Shown here in pieces: positions 1 to 11,730 of a DNA stretch of 64,000 nucleotides. How positions within the stretch are numbered: the stretch's first letter is position 1; every line of letters begins with the position of its first letter. A model generated the notes under the pieces. That model was not told the origin of the DNA. It searched no databases and worked only from the letters and a program-made list of their open reading frames with translations. The position numbers were made by a program, and so were the translations under genes. Source of the DNA: Fragilaria crotonensis (lineage: Eukaryota; Bacillariophyta; Fragilariophyceae; Fragilariales; Fragilariaceae); NCBI GenBank assembly GCA_022925895.1, contig JAKSYS010000046.1, positions 1-64,000 of the forward strand, given 5' to 3'.

Positions 1-113
1 CGGTCACACCTTGCCTATTGGACATTGTGTCCATGGTTCGTCCCATCGCCAGCGTCCCGTCGTCCTTCACTTCCCTCTTGACAAATGCAAAGCATGGATA
101 TCATAAATAAAAG

Positions 114-1830
114 TTGTACCAAAGGCGATCGGTTCTGATTGCAATCTTATTCAGTCTTTGTACCATGGTAAGCATGAATTACATTAGACTCAACACAGCA
201 TCGCTCTCAACGTTGAAGTACAGTGACAGCGTCGATGTTTCAGCAATACCTTCTGTTCCGACGGTTCAGCAGTCACAACATTGTGTGATTGTCAGCAGCC
301 GCCTTTACGGATATCACACGGAACGACGACGGAGGCATGCGTTGGATGGGTATCGACATGCGACATTCAACTCGAATCTTCTTGCAGCCAGGTATTCCAA
401 CTATCGGCGATCATGGTCGTTCTGAAAGTAGAGAATCGTACGAGCATGAATACGTCCACGATACTGATACTCTTGGAGGGCGTGTGACGTTTTTCAACTG
501 CGAGGTGCCGTCATTATCAACAAAGAATTTGCGACGAAACGACAGTGTCAATTCATGTCGGTTATGGCTCTTGATGCCGATGATATACTATTACCTGCTG
601 CATTTCAGAACATTGAGATGGGTTGGAGGCATGTCCTGTCAAGCCACAACCACGGTGCCCATGCTACCTTGGATGGTCATTCCTTCCCAACGCATTACTA
701 TCGGGAGTTCCATTGATCGAGTTTCCACAGTTAACACTGCATCCGGTTTCCCGGACGGGTCCAAATTGAAGTGTACTTGCAGAAACCAAACGACCTGCAC
801 ATTTCGTTAATGCCGAGGTATTCATCCCCGCATCACAGGGAGTAACCATTACCATGCCCCTGGAGATTGGCTCTCTCAGTTTGGTGCTGATGATCGCATC
901 ATGGCTGTTAATCATGTTTTTCAATGGGAACGAGCCATACCACAATTGGACGCTGGCAACATTAGAATACACTTCCAAATTCTTGGGTTGAACCACTCGG
1001 CGTGGCTAGTGACTCCATTGCCATCGCACTACAAGGCTCCGCGGAGGCAGACGACGAGTCCGTGTAATCGTACATACCTTGCGGAATTGTGGGCAAACAA
1101 GGTGGAGAAATGTTGTGGGCCAATCGACAGTTTGTTCCAAAGTTAACGTTGGAGGAGTGGGAATCGAATGCGCTTGTCAAAACGAAGGAACGTGTTTGGC
1201 TTCGGCCTGTGGAGAGGTGGAATGCACGGAGCAACTGGTCATCATGAAGAAAATATATCATTTGGCTTGGTGAATCTCGTCGTCAAAATGCCAAAAAAAT
1301 GCATCCGGCTCATGCAATTGCACATCAAACGTGCTGGTTGGTATTCATGGACTACACGGTATAAGTGTCATTGATCAGAATGTTAATGTTGGACATCTCC
1401 CGACGGGGGTCGTCTGTTCTTAGACAATGACTGTCGACAGAAAAAGTCCATCTGAGAAAAACAAGGCACACTCGCAATTACTCGGATATACAGCGAAACG
1501 AAATTGCCACGGCGACTTCACACATCACGTTGGCTGGCAATCGAAACGGTACCGTTGGGTTGGTACACGACCATGAACGATCAACGAGTCTAGCTAAATT
1601 CGCTTCTGCGTTGAATCAGTGTCGATGTACATATAGAGATGTTTCATCAGCTGAAGTATAGTTCTGTGATGCGGAATTCCTCTGCAGGCAAGGTGCCGGC
1701 CGTTAGTGTCCCAACTCTTGCATGAAAGCGTCGCTGGAGTACAAGCAACGTCATTGGCACCTGCTGTTGGAGGTTGAGAACTATGACCTGGACCTTATCT
1801 ACGATGCATATGCTTACTGAGAGCCTGCCA
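114..1830 (+). pseudogene. Decayed coding region, possibly a former glycosyltransferase-like membrane protein
   Basis: Coding-like fragments occur in all three forward frames and none has a full-length reading. The first begins at a TTG (114) with basic residues followed by a hydrophobic stretch (SVLIAILFSLCTMV), as in a type II signal anchor; the only ATGs of that frame lie inside it, from 165. Near 555-690 another frame reads ALDADDILLP, a DxD-like context, followed by a His-rich stretch. Near 1140-1250 a frame reads a Trp-rich segment containing ERVWLRPVERWNARSNWS, and weaker coding-like pieces reach about 1830. Frameshifts and stops separate the pieces. Glycosyltransferase identity rests only on the anchor plus DxD-like motif and is weak. 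Chance open frames are the main alternative. Confidence 0.25.
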
Positions 1831-2329
1831 GTACATATCATGCTTTGGGGATGAATATCGCTAGAGAACAGTGTTCCGGCATTCTAAAATTCTTAGCTTT
1901 TTAAACCACAAGATCTTTTGCTGGACTGTTCGCCGGAGTTCGGAAACAATAAGATACTTGTAATTGTAGATAGTGAATCTTCAGCCTAATACTGGGATCA
2001 CGGATCCAGTGCTAGTGTACAGTGTTGCCCTTTCTTCTGTGAATCGTATCAGCGATACATCTGACGTCTCATGTCGGCTGATGATCAACTGTAAACTTCT
2101 TTTTCGGTTATTTTTGGCTTCTTTCGTTTTCGTTCCCACGATTGCCATCAACGTTCCTTGCATGATTTATATTCATACACGTTTACCTACATAGTTACCG
2201 AATGGGAACTCGATGCGCATCTTCAATGAGAATGCGAACTGTCTCGTTCCAATCATCCATCAAGCTCACAAAACTACAATATCCACAAATAAGAACAGCT
2301 TCCACAAAAGAAACACCGAACAAACAACA

Positions 2330-2587
2330 ATGACGAAGATCTCTGATGCCGAATCTGCCGCCCTCAGTGGCAGTAACATGAAAGACCTCAGTCGCAAGGC
2401 ATCGACCTGCGAAGAGCCCCCGCACCACAACACGTACTCTGACATTCCGGTTCACAAGAACGCCTTCTCGTCTCCCGGACTTGCCGCTGATGTGCTCCAC
2501 GATCATTCTGCCGTACTGGCCGAGGCTCCTCCAGAGCATCATGTCCCTCCCATGTCTGAATCCGTCGGCATGCACCACGTCAAGTGA
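2330..2587 (+). CDS. Small hypothetical protein, 85 aa
   Basis: The ATG at 2330 follows an A-rich context (ACAACA), which favours it over an in-frame ATG at 2213. The 85-residue product starts MTKISDAESAALSG and is hydrophilic, rich in His, Ser and Pro, with repeated HH and EEPPHH-type stretches in the second half and a C-terminus ending GMHHVK. There is no signal peptide or membrane segment, and no domain I recognise. Its composition is unlike translated intergenic DNA nearby, which is Tyr, Val and Ser rich because of GTAC repeats. It stands alone, with no neighbour within 2 kb on the right. It could be a lineage-specific small protein or chance. Confidence 0.4.
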   Translation: MTKISDAESAALSGSNMKDLSRKASTCEEPPHHNTYSDIPVHKNAFSSPGLAADVLHDHSAVLAEAPPEHHVPPMSESVGMHHVK

Positions 2588-2599
2588 GGTATCAATGAT

Positions 2600-4640
2600 G
2601 CAATGAAGAGATAACGAGCGAGGCAAACATGGCTTGACACTCTAGATGAGGGGTCCTGGCAAAGACGACCGAGGCTCATAGATGTACAGCGAAAGCTTAA
2701 CTGTCATAACTAAGCAAACGACACTGCAGAGATATCTTTCTACCGGTAGAAGATTTGTCTCACTTTATGTAGACGGCTCATGTCGTATATACCAGAGTTG
2801 TACCAGGTATGCGCTATTGGAGCCACCGCTATCCTAACGCTCCTACTTGCGAGGGTAGAGATGTTGAAGATCAAGCTGTTCTTGTTGCTACTCGATAGCC
2901 CGTGCTAGGCATGAAACCCATCAACTGATGTGTTATGGTAGAGGTATCAACACGATGGGGACTCTTGGGCTCGATGTAAGGTCGAGGCAATATCTGAAAC
3001 AAATGCTACATTGGCGGCGAACATGTCCTACGAATACGAGAGCCTCCTAAAGCAGTCGTTTCGCACTTGGCCATTGCGTTGACGGGAGCCATGTATGGTT
3101 AAAGGATTCGTCGGAACGCACCAGAACAAAAAGGGTGCAGCCCTGTCCCCAAAGACGTGATGGTCGATGATTTACATCGAACAGAAACGATTGATGGAGA
3201 GTCCGCGGATGGGAGTTTTCGTTGGAGCTCGTCAATACGGTGTTTACCAGGTACTGTACAGCATCCAGGTACCGAGTGATACGGTACTTATCGTAGATGT
3301 TTCATTTTAGCGCGATGTACCAGCACGACATGTGTACAGTACAATACCGAAGAAGAACTACGGTTCTGTGCAAGATCACATGCGTCCTGGCGTAATCAAA
3401 GAACTACGACTATCTCGTGTTTTCTAATGATCTACCTGGAAGTCCCAGACTATGTTCCAACAGGAATGCTCACAGCAAAGATAGTTGCATTGATGATTTC
3501 TATTTCTGATGGAAATCTATTTTGTCAAAGTGCAATGAAGCCATTAATGTCGTGATCAGCAGTGACTGGCTAAGGTCTTAACGAGTGGGTTGTTGTCTGA
3601 TGGGCAGCCAACAGAGTAAAAGACATCACAACTAGCTACTAGTAGCATATCAGCCTTGTCTCAGACTAGGCACCGGCAGGAGTGCTCGCACCGGTGATAA
3701 GTGCGTTGCGTTCTTCGATTGCTGACGGGAGGTCAATCGATGTTGCCGTTGTGCAATGGAGACTTTTACGTCATAACGCACAGTATTTAAAATTGTCTAG
3801 ATGTGGCGAGCGAGAAGATCCTCCAAATTCATGACCTACACAAGTGCGCATATCATCGAGAAATTTGGTTGCAAGGATCAACGCCAGTGTGCGTGCGGCG
3901 AGCAGCCAACATTCTGATGCGACTCTATTTTGCTGCGCTGCGGAAGTGGATCAATCTCGGTCGATAAACATGTCCTTTACAAATTACGCACTGCAGCAGT
4001 ATATGGTCCTTTTTCACATTGCGCGGCAATTCAGAAAGAATTCGCAACGAAACGCATCAATATTGTATACACGTTTCTCTATGACTGCTCCCGCCAAGTA
4101 GCGACCATAAACTGCGAATGCCAAGAATAAGCAATTACATTTCTAATTAATGTTTCAACTCGTGGTTTCTTTGATCTTGAATAGTTTTATGTGACGAAGC
4201 CGGTCCATGAGCAAAACATTCATTCTTTCATTAATCACTTCAATCGGAGCCGCTCCGGGTAAACGATAGATAGCACGATGTTGATACGAAGGGTTGCTGT
4301 AGACATTCAAGATATCAACGAGCTGCAGGCGTACCCTACTAGTGGCTCAGTTGTTTCTGCAGAATGCGCAGGGCGTTTCAATTGCACGCAAGGTATGTGA
4401 ACGGCTTGTGGATGGGAGAAAAGTTGCCTGTAAAGAAATAGATAGGCTTCACTTTCTTGTGTTCGAGGTACTACGTATGATAAATACAGAATATATATGG
4501 CCTGCTTGGAAAACCGGTGTGGAATCCTCATTCCTCCATCCTCTGTAAGCCCTTGTTGACTGGACTCGATCCCCATTCCACACAAACGTACCAAACTGGC
4601 ATATGTACACATAGTACCAAACTGGCATATGCGATCATAC
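2600..4640. other. Intergenic, no gene seen
   Basis: About 2 kb with only short open frames and no recognisable motif. It contains scattered GTAC-centred palindromes, for example around 3245-3360. Some ORFs around 3840-4130 are open in two frames but show no domain. Confidence 0.4.
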
Positions 4641-4652
4641 TCTTCGTTATCT

Positions 4653-5396
4653 TTACACCAGCAATTTGAGATAGATTCTTCCTTCTGCATCTGTGAACCA
4701 ACCGCAACCTGTCGATGTGCATTCATCGGCAGAATCTTCTTCTTGCTGCCTGCACTCAGCAGTCGATCTTTCACACGCGTTCATGTGAGCGTCGCAAAAC
4801 GACGACACGCCTGGAGCCACGTCCACTCGAAGAATCGAACGAAGTTCGCGTTCTGAAGGTGCTTCATCCTGCAAGGAGAGACTTTCGGACACTACGGGCT
4901 GCGGTTGTAGTGAGGGAGATGCTATGGCACCATTCTCACCCGACGGATCGATCGTCTTCCTTGCAATGTCGGATGGGATATCTTTTCTACGTAAGCGGCA
5001 ACGTTGTTGCGAGTGTTTCTGCTTCAACCTTCTTTCAGGATCTCGCTGGATCATATAGTCTAACAACGCTTGGCCCACCTTTAGGCGAATTGCTTCGTAA
5101 GGGAGTTCATACCAACGATGTTCTTTGCCGCAAAACTGGACGAATCTTAAGGATTCATCTCCATTGAATAGAAGTTTGTTAGCAATGTCGGAAACAACAA
5201 TCGTCTTGCTGCGCCTGGTACTGGCTGCAGTGTACAACTCGAGACTGTTGGCAATCGATTTGCGAAAAGCCTTGTTCCCAGAATGGTGAAGGCTTGTTCC
5301 ACATCGGCCGCAGATAACATCACATTCTGCGGGTTTGTAGATTTTAGGCAAAAACGATTTATCGCTTGTATTGCTCGGCGACTCTGGATTGTTCAT
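4653..5396 (-). CDS. DUF6824 domain protein (diatom family), 247 aa
   Basis: The start is the ATG at 5396 and the frame is intact. Residues about 25-115 match the DUF6824 pattern as I know it: DVICGRCGTSLHHSGNKAFR, then a basic Ser/Thr helix (RRSKTIVVSDIANKL), a Trp-Tyr pair (HRWYELPYEAIRLKVG) and a closing helix around ALLDYM. The C-terminal half is low complexity, rich in Ser, Glu and Gln, with a few Cys and no other domain. The family is abundant in diatoms; its function is not established, although the conserved basic Gly/Arg core has led to suggestions of nucleic-acid binding. No introns are needed. It is a single-copy stand-alone gene here, with a relative at 51.6 kb. Confidence 0.8.
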   Translation of the reverse strand: MNNPESPSNTSDKSFLPKIYKPAECDVICGRCGTSLHHSGNKAFRKSIANSLELYTAASTRRSKTIVVSDIANKLLFNGDESLRFVQFCGKEHRWYELPYEAIRLKVGQALLDYMIQRDPERRLKQKHSQQRCRLRRKDIPSDIARKTIDPSGENGAIASPSLQPQPVVSESLSLQDEAPSERELRSILRVDVAPGVSSFCDAHMNACERSTAECRQQEEDSADECTSTGCGWFTDAEGRIYLKLLV

Positions 5397-5399
5397 TTT

Positions 5400-6235
5400 T
5401 CTTTATGCACCAGATTGAACCAGAAGACTCTTTGAAGCATATAGTTGTAGCGGCTATAAGCAACTTTTCTGTTCCGGTGTAGGCGTCTGTTCCATGCAAC
5501 AGGTTCTGAAATCATCTTCGGAAGAGCGTACTACCGCTCAGTATGTCATAGTATTCAGAGTACGAAGTTCATGGGGAATACAAAAGCTTCGGAACCGGCT
5601 CACAGCGCAATACCGTTTCGTGCGCGCTGGCACGTACGAGCGTGCTCACCACTCCGTTTCCTGGTGTCAGGTGCAAGTAGACGTACTTCCTACTATATAC
5701 CTATATCGAGTCGCGCCCGCATGTGCTAACCAGTGCATCGCACGCTCTATACTATCAATGTACCAGGTACTGTATCAATATTATTCAGAATGACGGATTT
5801 GGATATCATTTTTCTGATCGAGAACAAGTACGCAAGTACATTCGTTGTAGTACGTTCGTAGGGACGTTCGGAAATTATTCTGATCATATGCAACGCCGCG
5901 GGCGTTCGTAATTTGCCGAAAACTCAGACTGGCGCTCGTGAGCTTGGCATGCCCATGTTTCCTAAACATTCGTACGAAGTGACAAGTAGTCTACTCCTCG
6001 GAGTATGAACAAAGTCGAGGCTGAAAAAAAGATTCGCCTATAGCGTGGTTTTAGACTTCGTCGATGGTACATACCGGTACTTGGACCTTGTATGATACTG
6101 GTCGATCTCGGGTACTGTGCTTCAGTACCAGTAGCAGGATCTGTCACGAAGTCACGAATCGCCATGACTGGAGTATGCTACTAGTAGAGTCTTACGAACG
6201 TCATCACGTCATCCACATTACAAGTACTCGGACCA
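5400..6235. other. Intergenic, GTAC-rich, no gene seen
   Basis: Short ORFs only. The DNA carries many TAC/GTA repeats and a CCGCGGG-centred palindrome near 5893-5906. No coding homology was recognised. Confidence 0.4.
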
Positions 6236-6502
6236 GGAGGTTCCGGAATTTCGGCTCTTTTACCTTTAAGTGTATAGTGGCGACGTATACAGTACTAATT
6301 CTACAACTTCATTCATCACGCCGGACAAATATTCCACGTTCCATCACCCCTTCAAATGTCCGGATCATTAGGTACATTAATTGCATGACGTGACAAATTT
6401 TGAGCTTTAAGTAAAGAACTTGAGCTTAGACTTTGCGACAATGGAATCGACGTCTTATGAAATCCTACTTAAGGATATAAGACATTTGAAGTGTCGGCAG
6501 CC

Positions 6503-6571
6503 ATTGTCTCAAGAGCCGCTGGCTCAAGAGCCATTGGCTCAAGAGCCGCTGGCTCAAGAGCCAACGGCTGA
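6503..6571. repeat. 15-bp minisatellite, cluster 1
   Basis: About four and a half copies of a unit like CCGCTGGCTCAAGAG. The phase GGCTCAAGAGCC is nearly self-complementary. If translated the frame gives repeated LAQEP, but no gene is supported here. Confidence 0.85.
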
Positions 6572-6789
6572 ACAACAGCCCCCGACGAAGTCAAACTCAA
6601 GAACACACTTTTTGTGTGTCCTAGAGCTTGTCATTCGCTTAATGTATTCTCTTCATACTTGAATATTGTTTCGCTGATGCTTACAGAAAATGCTATATAG
6701 CAACCATAGATGACCTGTCATTTCTTTCGCTCCCGCTTGGCGAGTTCTCATTTAAGGAAAACACGTTCCTCGACTAGTTCGACAGTAAC

Positions 6790-6876
6790 TGGCTTGAGCC
6801 AGTGGCTCAAGACCAATGACTTAAGAGCCAATGACTCAAGAGCCTCTGGCTCAAGAGCCAATGGCTCAAGAGCCAA
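6790..6876. repeat. 15-bp minisatellite, cluster 2
   Basis: A second, more diverged cluster of the same unit (TGGCTCAAGAGCCAATG and variants such as ATGACTCAAGAGCC), about 220 bp from the first and inside the same TIR element. It opens with the reverse-complement form GGCTTGAGCC. Confidence 0.8.
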
Positions 6877-7551
6877 CGTCTTTTCCAAATATCCCTACAT
6901 AGTACTAGGGTTCATCCAAGACATTGAATCGATGTTGTACTTGTCCTAACAAACGATGTTAACAAAGTTCCAAAACTTAAGCACGGCTTTTATCATTGTG
7001 GTTCAACAGAAGACATTCTATCATTTTGAAACGTGGAATTATTTAGGTGTTCGTCGAACATATTTCTGGTAGATAATCTGCGTAAAGGTATGAGACACAT
7101 AAAAGAGCCGAAGTTCCGGAACCTCCAGGTACTACTAGTACCAGGTATGTATGCATAACAGGCAGGCCGTGTATGTAATCGAGCCAATGGAGCGTTTCTC
7201 AAAAAACTCAAAAGAAGTTACACATCAACTTTATCTCTCCCATATTTAACCCCAAACATCAAAAATCGTAGGACAAAAAAGAGGACAAATTTTGGCGACA
7301 CTCGCTAACTCCAGATTTCAAATACAAACAAAATTGTAGTCGTACATCTTGTTCCTGACTTCATTACCTTTCTAAATCTATCCCACTTTTGCATATTGTC
7401 CTAGAAATGGTGGAGATACGTTGATCTGAAGATAGCCCATTTTTTTGTCATCGGAAAACATTTTGTCCTAAATTGATCGCTCTGGAAAGGACAAATTATC
7501 TAAAAATTCACCGTACAAAAATCAATCTTCGGATTTTTACGTAGTGAAATC

Positions 7552-7915
7552 CCGTGTTAAATCTCATCTTCACAATGATCATGACTGCTATCTCTGAATT
7601 TACCGACAACACTACTTTCTATCACAACAAAAAGCTCTGTCATGCCCATCTTGAGGGTATTGTGATCACTTTTTTGTGGTCTGGCTTTCTAATGGCTGCA
7701 CAATTGGCACTTTCATCAATTTCTAGATTTTCACATGTTAAATTGCCGTGTTAAAAATCATCTTCACAATGATCATGTCCCCTGTCCCCAAAAACACCGA
7801 CAAGAACCCTTTCAATCACATCAAAAGGCTCTGTCTTGTCCACCTTTTGGGTCTTGCAATCACCTTCTTGCTGTCCGGCATCATGTGATGCACAATGGGC
7901 ACTTTTGTCATGGTC
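7552..7915. repeat. Diverged tandem duplication, about 180-bp units
   Basis: Units at about 7552-7730 and 7747-7915 align along their length. Both begin with GTGTTAAA followed by ATC and TCTTCACAATGATCATG, continue with a CCGACAA block and an AAAAGCTCTGTC / AAAGGCTCTGTC block, and end with TGCACAAT and GGCACTTT. Divergence is substantial, so the event is old. Confidence 0.65.
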
Positions 7916-8274
7916 AATGCCAAACAACGCCAAATCACGCCAAATCTTGACAATTTCCGGGTTAGTTTTTGATTATCTCCGGGTGTGTTCGTAAAAAACA
8001 AGTCATGTTTTGCTTTTTTAGGTCTTGTTATCGCTAAAACTTGCCGCCGAGACCATGTGGATTATGTAATTCGAAGTAACGTTCGATCTTATGCTCTGAC
8101 GTTAAATCTGAGTACACAGAGCTGTAGATAGCAACAAAGGCAACGTACAGTGAGTCATGCAGCCCGATCCGTGACATACAGCGAGTAAGCCAACAAGATT
8201 ACGGGGTTGTTATCGACATTAACACGGCACTCGCCGTGTTAAATTTCATTAACCCGTGATTTTAAGGTTACATT

Positions 8275-8486
8275 TTGTCCTTTTGCTAAATCCGCCAGAG
8301 GACAAAATGGGTTCGGTGATTCGGAAATAATTTTTAATTTTGTCCTACCCGGTAGGACAAAAATGTTTGGCTCCTCTGAGATACATAGAAATACTGTACA
8401 CTGTACCAGTAGTAAGTAGAACTCAGTACTCCTGTACACTACTGCAAGTGATGGCCGGCTCGGTTAGTGGACATGAACGGGCTCCC
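8275..8486. repeat. 212-bp unit 1 of a tandem duplication, intact
   Basis: Starts TTGTCCTTTTGCTAAATCC and ends GAACGGGCTCCC. It contains the undisturbed sequence CTCTGAGATACATAGAAATA at 8375-8394. The second unit starts at 8487 and is interrupted by an insertion exactly at the TA of this sequence. Confidence 0.9.
8338..8362. repeat. Perfect palindrome, repeated at 8551-8575
   Basis: The arms TTTTGTCCTACC and GGTAGGACAAAA are perfect reverse complements around a single central base. The same hairpin recurs in the second tandem unit. Several single TTGTCCTA / TAGGACAA motifs also lie between 7260 and 8600. Confidence 0.8.
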
Positions 8487-9759
8487 TTGTCCTTATGCTA
8501 AATCCGCCAGAGGACAAAATGGGTTCGGCGATTCGGAAATAATTTTTATTTTTGTCCTACCCGGTAGGACAAAAATGTTTGGCTCCTCTGAGATACAGTC
8601 TACTCTCGATATTATGGGTACCCTGGTAACTGGCGAAAAGTGCCCATAATATCGAAACACCCATAATACATTAACACGTGATATGTACGTGCTTTTTAAG
8701 TACTGGCACAGTACAGTAGTGTTCTACTGGAATAAGTGGCCCTGTCTTGTACCATAGTACGTAGTACAGAAGTACAGCTACTAGCTATGGAGTACTGGAG
8801 TGAAGGCAATATAGCACCCTCAAAACCTACACACAAAACATTGACTATTAGGTACGAACAGCAATGGCTGAATGAAAATGCTTTCCCTGAAGATGAGATT
8901 ATGTTAGACCATACAAATGATACTTCTACAAATGCCAATAATATGTGGGTCATTATGGCAGCAGTAACATCTTGGCTGGGACCAGCACATTAATGATAGA
9001 TGAGGAGATGCTATTGAGCCTACAATTGAGGTAGCAAATGAGGATGCTATCAATCCATCAACAGAAATAGCAAGGGTGTTGATCCTGATGACCTCCACCT
9101 CATCAATTGCTCTCACACAATGCTGCCCATGAGACCCTGAAGAGCAAGAATGCTTCAAAGAAAAATCTTGGCTAGCTAGTACCTTGAATCAGAGCCTTAC
9201 CAACAAAGATGCCACCAAAATGATGCAAAAAGGAAGAGGGACACAGACATTTTAGGTGCATTCAATCTAATGGAGAACAATGCTGTGAAGCATTTGCAGA
9301 AACAAGGTATCTTGGAAAGAAGTAAAGCTGCCAGCCACTGTGCTTCATTTTTTCTACTATGAATAAGCCACCCACAGATGAGGGCATTGCTGATGCATAT
9401 CATTATGACTCTTCCTACTCCTCAGCAGCAAGTGCCAGTGCAATACATGATGTAATAAGAGAGTAGTAATGAGTACAACAAGCATATGAACTGGCCATTA
9501 TTAGGCAGTAGGTGCAATAATCCGGTACAGTACCACACACACAGTACACAGTATGGAGGTGGTCTGTCCGTCATCGGAGGTGGTAAATCCAGAATAATGC
9601 CCATATTACCGAGAGTGCCCATACTATTTTGCCCATAATATCGCGAGTAGACTGTACATAGAAATACTGTACACTGTACCAGTAGTAAGTAGAACTCAGT
9701 ACTCCTGTACACTGCTGCTAGTGATGGCCGGCTCGGTTAGTGGACATGAACGGGCTCCC
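8487..9759. repeat. 212-bp unit 2, split by a TA-targeted insertion
   Basis: 8487-8595 matches the first half of unit 1 and 9655-9759 the second half, with a few substitutions. The two halves are separated by the element at 8596-9654. Confidence 0.9.
8596..9654. mobile_element. Pogo/Tigger-like Tc1-mariner element, 1,059 bp, decayed
   Basis: The element is flanked by TA on both sides (8594-8595 and 9655-9656). Its ends are 23-bp terminal inverted repeats with one mismatch, starting CAGTCTACTC and running into CGATATTATGGG. CAGT ends plus a TA duplication are typical of pogo/Tigger elements. Extra CCCATAATA-type motifs just inside both ends look like subterminal transposase binding sites. The interior has short broken frames, for example about 8820-8990 and 9150-9360, with no recognisable DDE motif, so it is non-autonomous or decayed. 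Confidence 0.85.
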
Positions 9760-10144
9760 TTTCCAGGAAATCGAACATTGGCGGCAAGACGTAATCATCA
9801 CCACCCCTGGCGATCATTGGAGCCACAAGCATCAGGGATTAGGGCCGGTGCTGACAAGCAGTGATCTTTCCCACTGGGAGTTTGCATCAACAGAATATGC
9901 TGCTAAGGAGTATGTTTACACGAGAGTTTTTGTTTATAACAACGTAATCCAGTTGGGTCAATGGTGCTCCTCAGCAGCAGATCTATTCTAGGTCCATTTA
10001 AATACGTCAGAACGTTTGCGAAAGACGTTCGCCATGTTTCTTTGCATCGAAAACGCGATGCACGTTTCGTCTTCTTTCTTTGATTGGTGATTTACCAGAG
10101 CGAATCCTCCTTGGAGTTTTCCACTTGGATGCAGCAAATGGAGA

Positions 10145-11237
10145 ATGCGTCCTGGTCCAGTCATTTTAGAGCCTGTCCGTGTTAGTGATATGGTACCGAG
10201 TGAAGCTGCTCCCTGCACTGCTGTGCCTCAACTTCGTGATCCATTCTTTGTCCCAGACAGTCACGAAGGCGAGGGAGAGCTCAATGGAATCATTTTCTTT
10301 GCAACAAGGGGAGAGTTGGCCATTAGCGCTGCCAGATTGCAAGTCAACTTGACCGAGCTTTTTGATGCCACTCGATATCGCAACCACTCGTTCATTGATG
10401 ATCTCGTGTTTCAAAGTTCGAGCATGTCTGTTCAAGAACATTCCGAGGATCGCCCATTGTTGATAACAGGTGTCGGGCGTAGCGGTACAACATTTGTTTG
10501 TGACTACCTTAATCGTCTTGGGTGGAATATCAGTCACGACAATGGCGTCGTTTGCGGTCCGTTTCCTGGTGCACACGGTGCATCCTCTTGGATCCATGCC
10601 TTTCAGACAGCACCGAAGAATGCCCAACCACTCAGGGTGGAGGACGTTGTGCATCTCGTTCGTAGCCCCATGGCTACTGTAACGTTGCGCATGGCACGAG
10701 CAAAAGCACGTCCGCACTCTTTACGTTTGCATCAAAAATTGTGGCTCTGGGAAAAGGTTCAACACGATAGCCTGCCGGTTGGAAACGACACAGTTATTGC
10801 TTCGATCATTTTGAGGCATTGGGTGCACAAGAACTCATTTGTGTTAAAACATACTCAACGGTGTTTCACCATTGAAGATCTGGCGAGTGATCCGTTGCAC
10901 ACGTGGATGCTTTGCCTGGACGTTGAACGAGATGACTGTCCTGCCTTGGGGGATATCCGACCTGTGCTGCGGTCCATGGACCACAAGAAGAATACCAACG
11001 GCAAGTTGGAAGGTGGATGATATGACCTGGTGGCAGCAACTGTCAAACATTGACGAGGATGGCGTGAGAATAGCTTTGAGAATGGCTGCTGAGTATGGCT
11101 TCGAGTTGGAAAGTGGTCTGGAGGGTTGTTTCCGAGTCTCGACCGTGAAGTATTCGTGTCGGTTTGACAATGATATGGAGGCTCGATTACGTCGTGAAAA
11201 GCCTCGACAGTGGGGCTGCAAGCTCATGACACAGTGA
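10145..11237 (+). CDS. Sulfotransferase-like protein, frame broken near its 3' end
   Basis: The ATG at 10145 is the first in a frame closed upstream by a stop. The frame runs to 11020 and then continues in the +1 frame to a TGA at 11235-11237. Residues about 103-122 (PLLITGVGRSGTTFVCDYLN) form the 5'-phosphosulfate P-loop of sulfotransferases. Residues about 166-175 (EDVVHLVRSP) match the 3'-phosphate-binding Arg/Ser region, and a Trp-rich helix follows. After the break the tail (MTWWQQLSNIDEDGVRIALR) resembles the C-terminal helix of this family. A single-base indel between about 10995 and 11020 restores one reading frame of roughly 364 codons. No signal anchor is visible, so an upstream exon is possible. 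Substrate unknown; transfer of sulfate from PAPS is inferred. Confidence 0.72.
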
Positions 11238-11467
11238 TGATAGTCTCAATACACTATTCACCCAAAGCGCCCGACCCAACTGTGCTTTGACGAATGTTGC
11301 ATTCAAAATGATGTGAAGCGACATTCGACATAAGTCCTATTTCCAAATGCCGCGGCTCCCAATAGTCTAGCTAGTAGCTAGCCACTTCCGGACAGTCTTG
11401 GACGTACATTACGGTCCCAATTAGCGATGTAGTACTATGCCATACTCGGAGTACATTTTAGATACTG

Positions 11468-11641
11468 TACCTCGGACGTACCCGTAGTACAGTATTCAGA
11501 CTACCAGTACTACATTTCGACAGTACTTGCTCCATACGTTGTTTTAGGGTTGTATACCTCGGACGTACCCGTAGTACAGTATTCAGACTACCAGTACTAC
11601 ATTTCGACAGTACTTGCTCCATACGTTGTTTTAGGGTTGTA
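11468..11641. repeat. Perfect 87-bp tandem duplication
   Basis: Units 11468-11554 and 11555-11641 are identical as read, starting TACCTCGGACGTACCCG and ending TTTAGGGTTGTA. The perfect match suggests a recent event or an assembly duplication. Confidence 0.9.
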
Positions 11642-11730
11642 CCAGTCTGGGGGGCGGCCATTGGCCGCGGTTGTTGCACGACGGTAGAGGAGGTAAGATC
11701 TATACAGAGTACGGAGTACGGAGTACGATT

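Larger units (their letters stand above)
6236..7126. mobile_element. TIR element A of the GGAGGTTCCGGAA family, non-autonomous
   Basis: The left end reads GGAGGTTCCGGAATTTCGGC and the right end is its reverse complement with one mismatch over about 26 bp (TIRs at 6236-6261 and 7101-7126). The 891-bp interior has no transposase. It contains two clusters of a palindromic 15-bp minisatellite. Two further elements in the window, at 23.4 and 55.5 kb, share the termini. No clear target-site duplication was found. Confidence 0.75.

Noticed and set aside
6420-6662. Protein with LAQEP repeats
   Set aside because: The frame is a translation of a palindromic minisatellite inside a non-autonomous TIR element.
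8467-8649. Open frame starting MDMNGLPCPYAKSA
   Set aside because: It spans the tandem duplication and the left end of the pogo-like element; the same start recurs at 9740 only because the repeat is copied.
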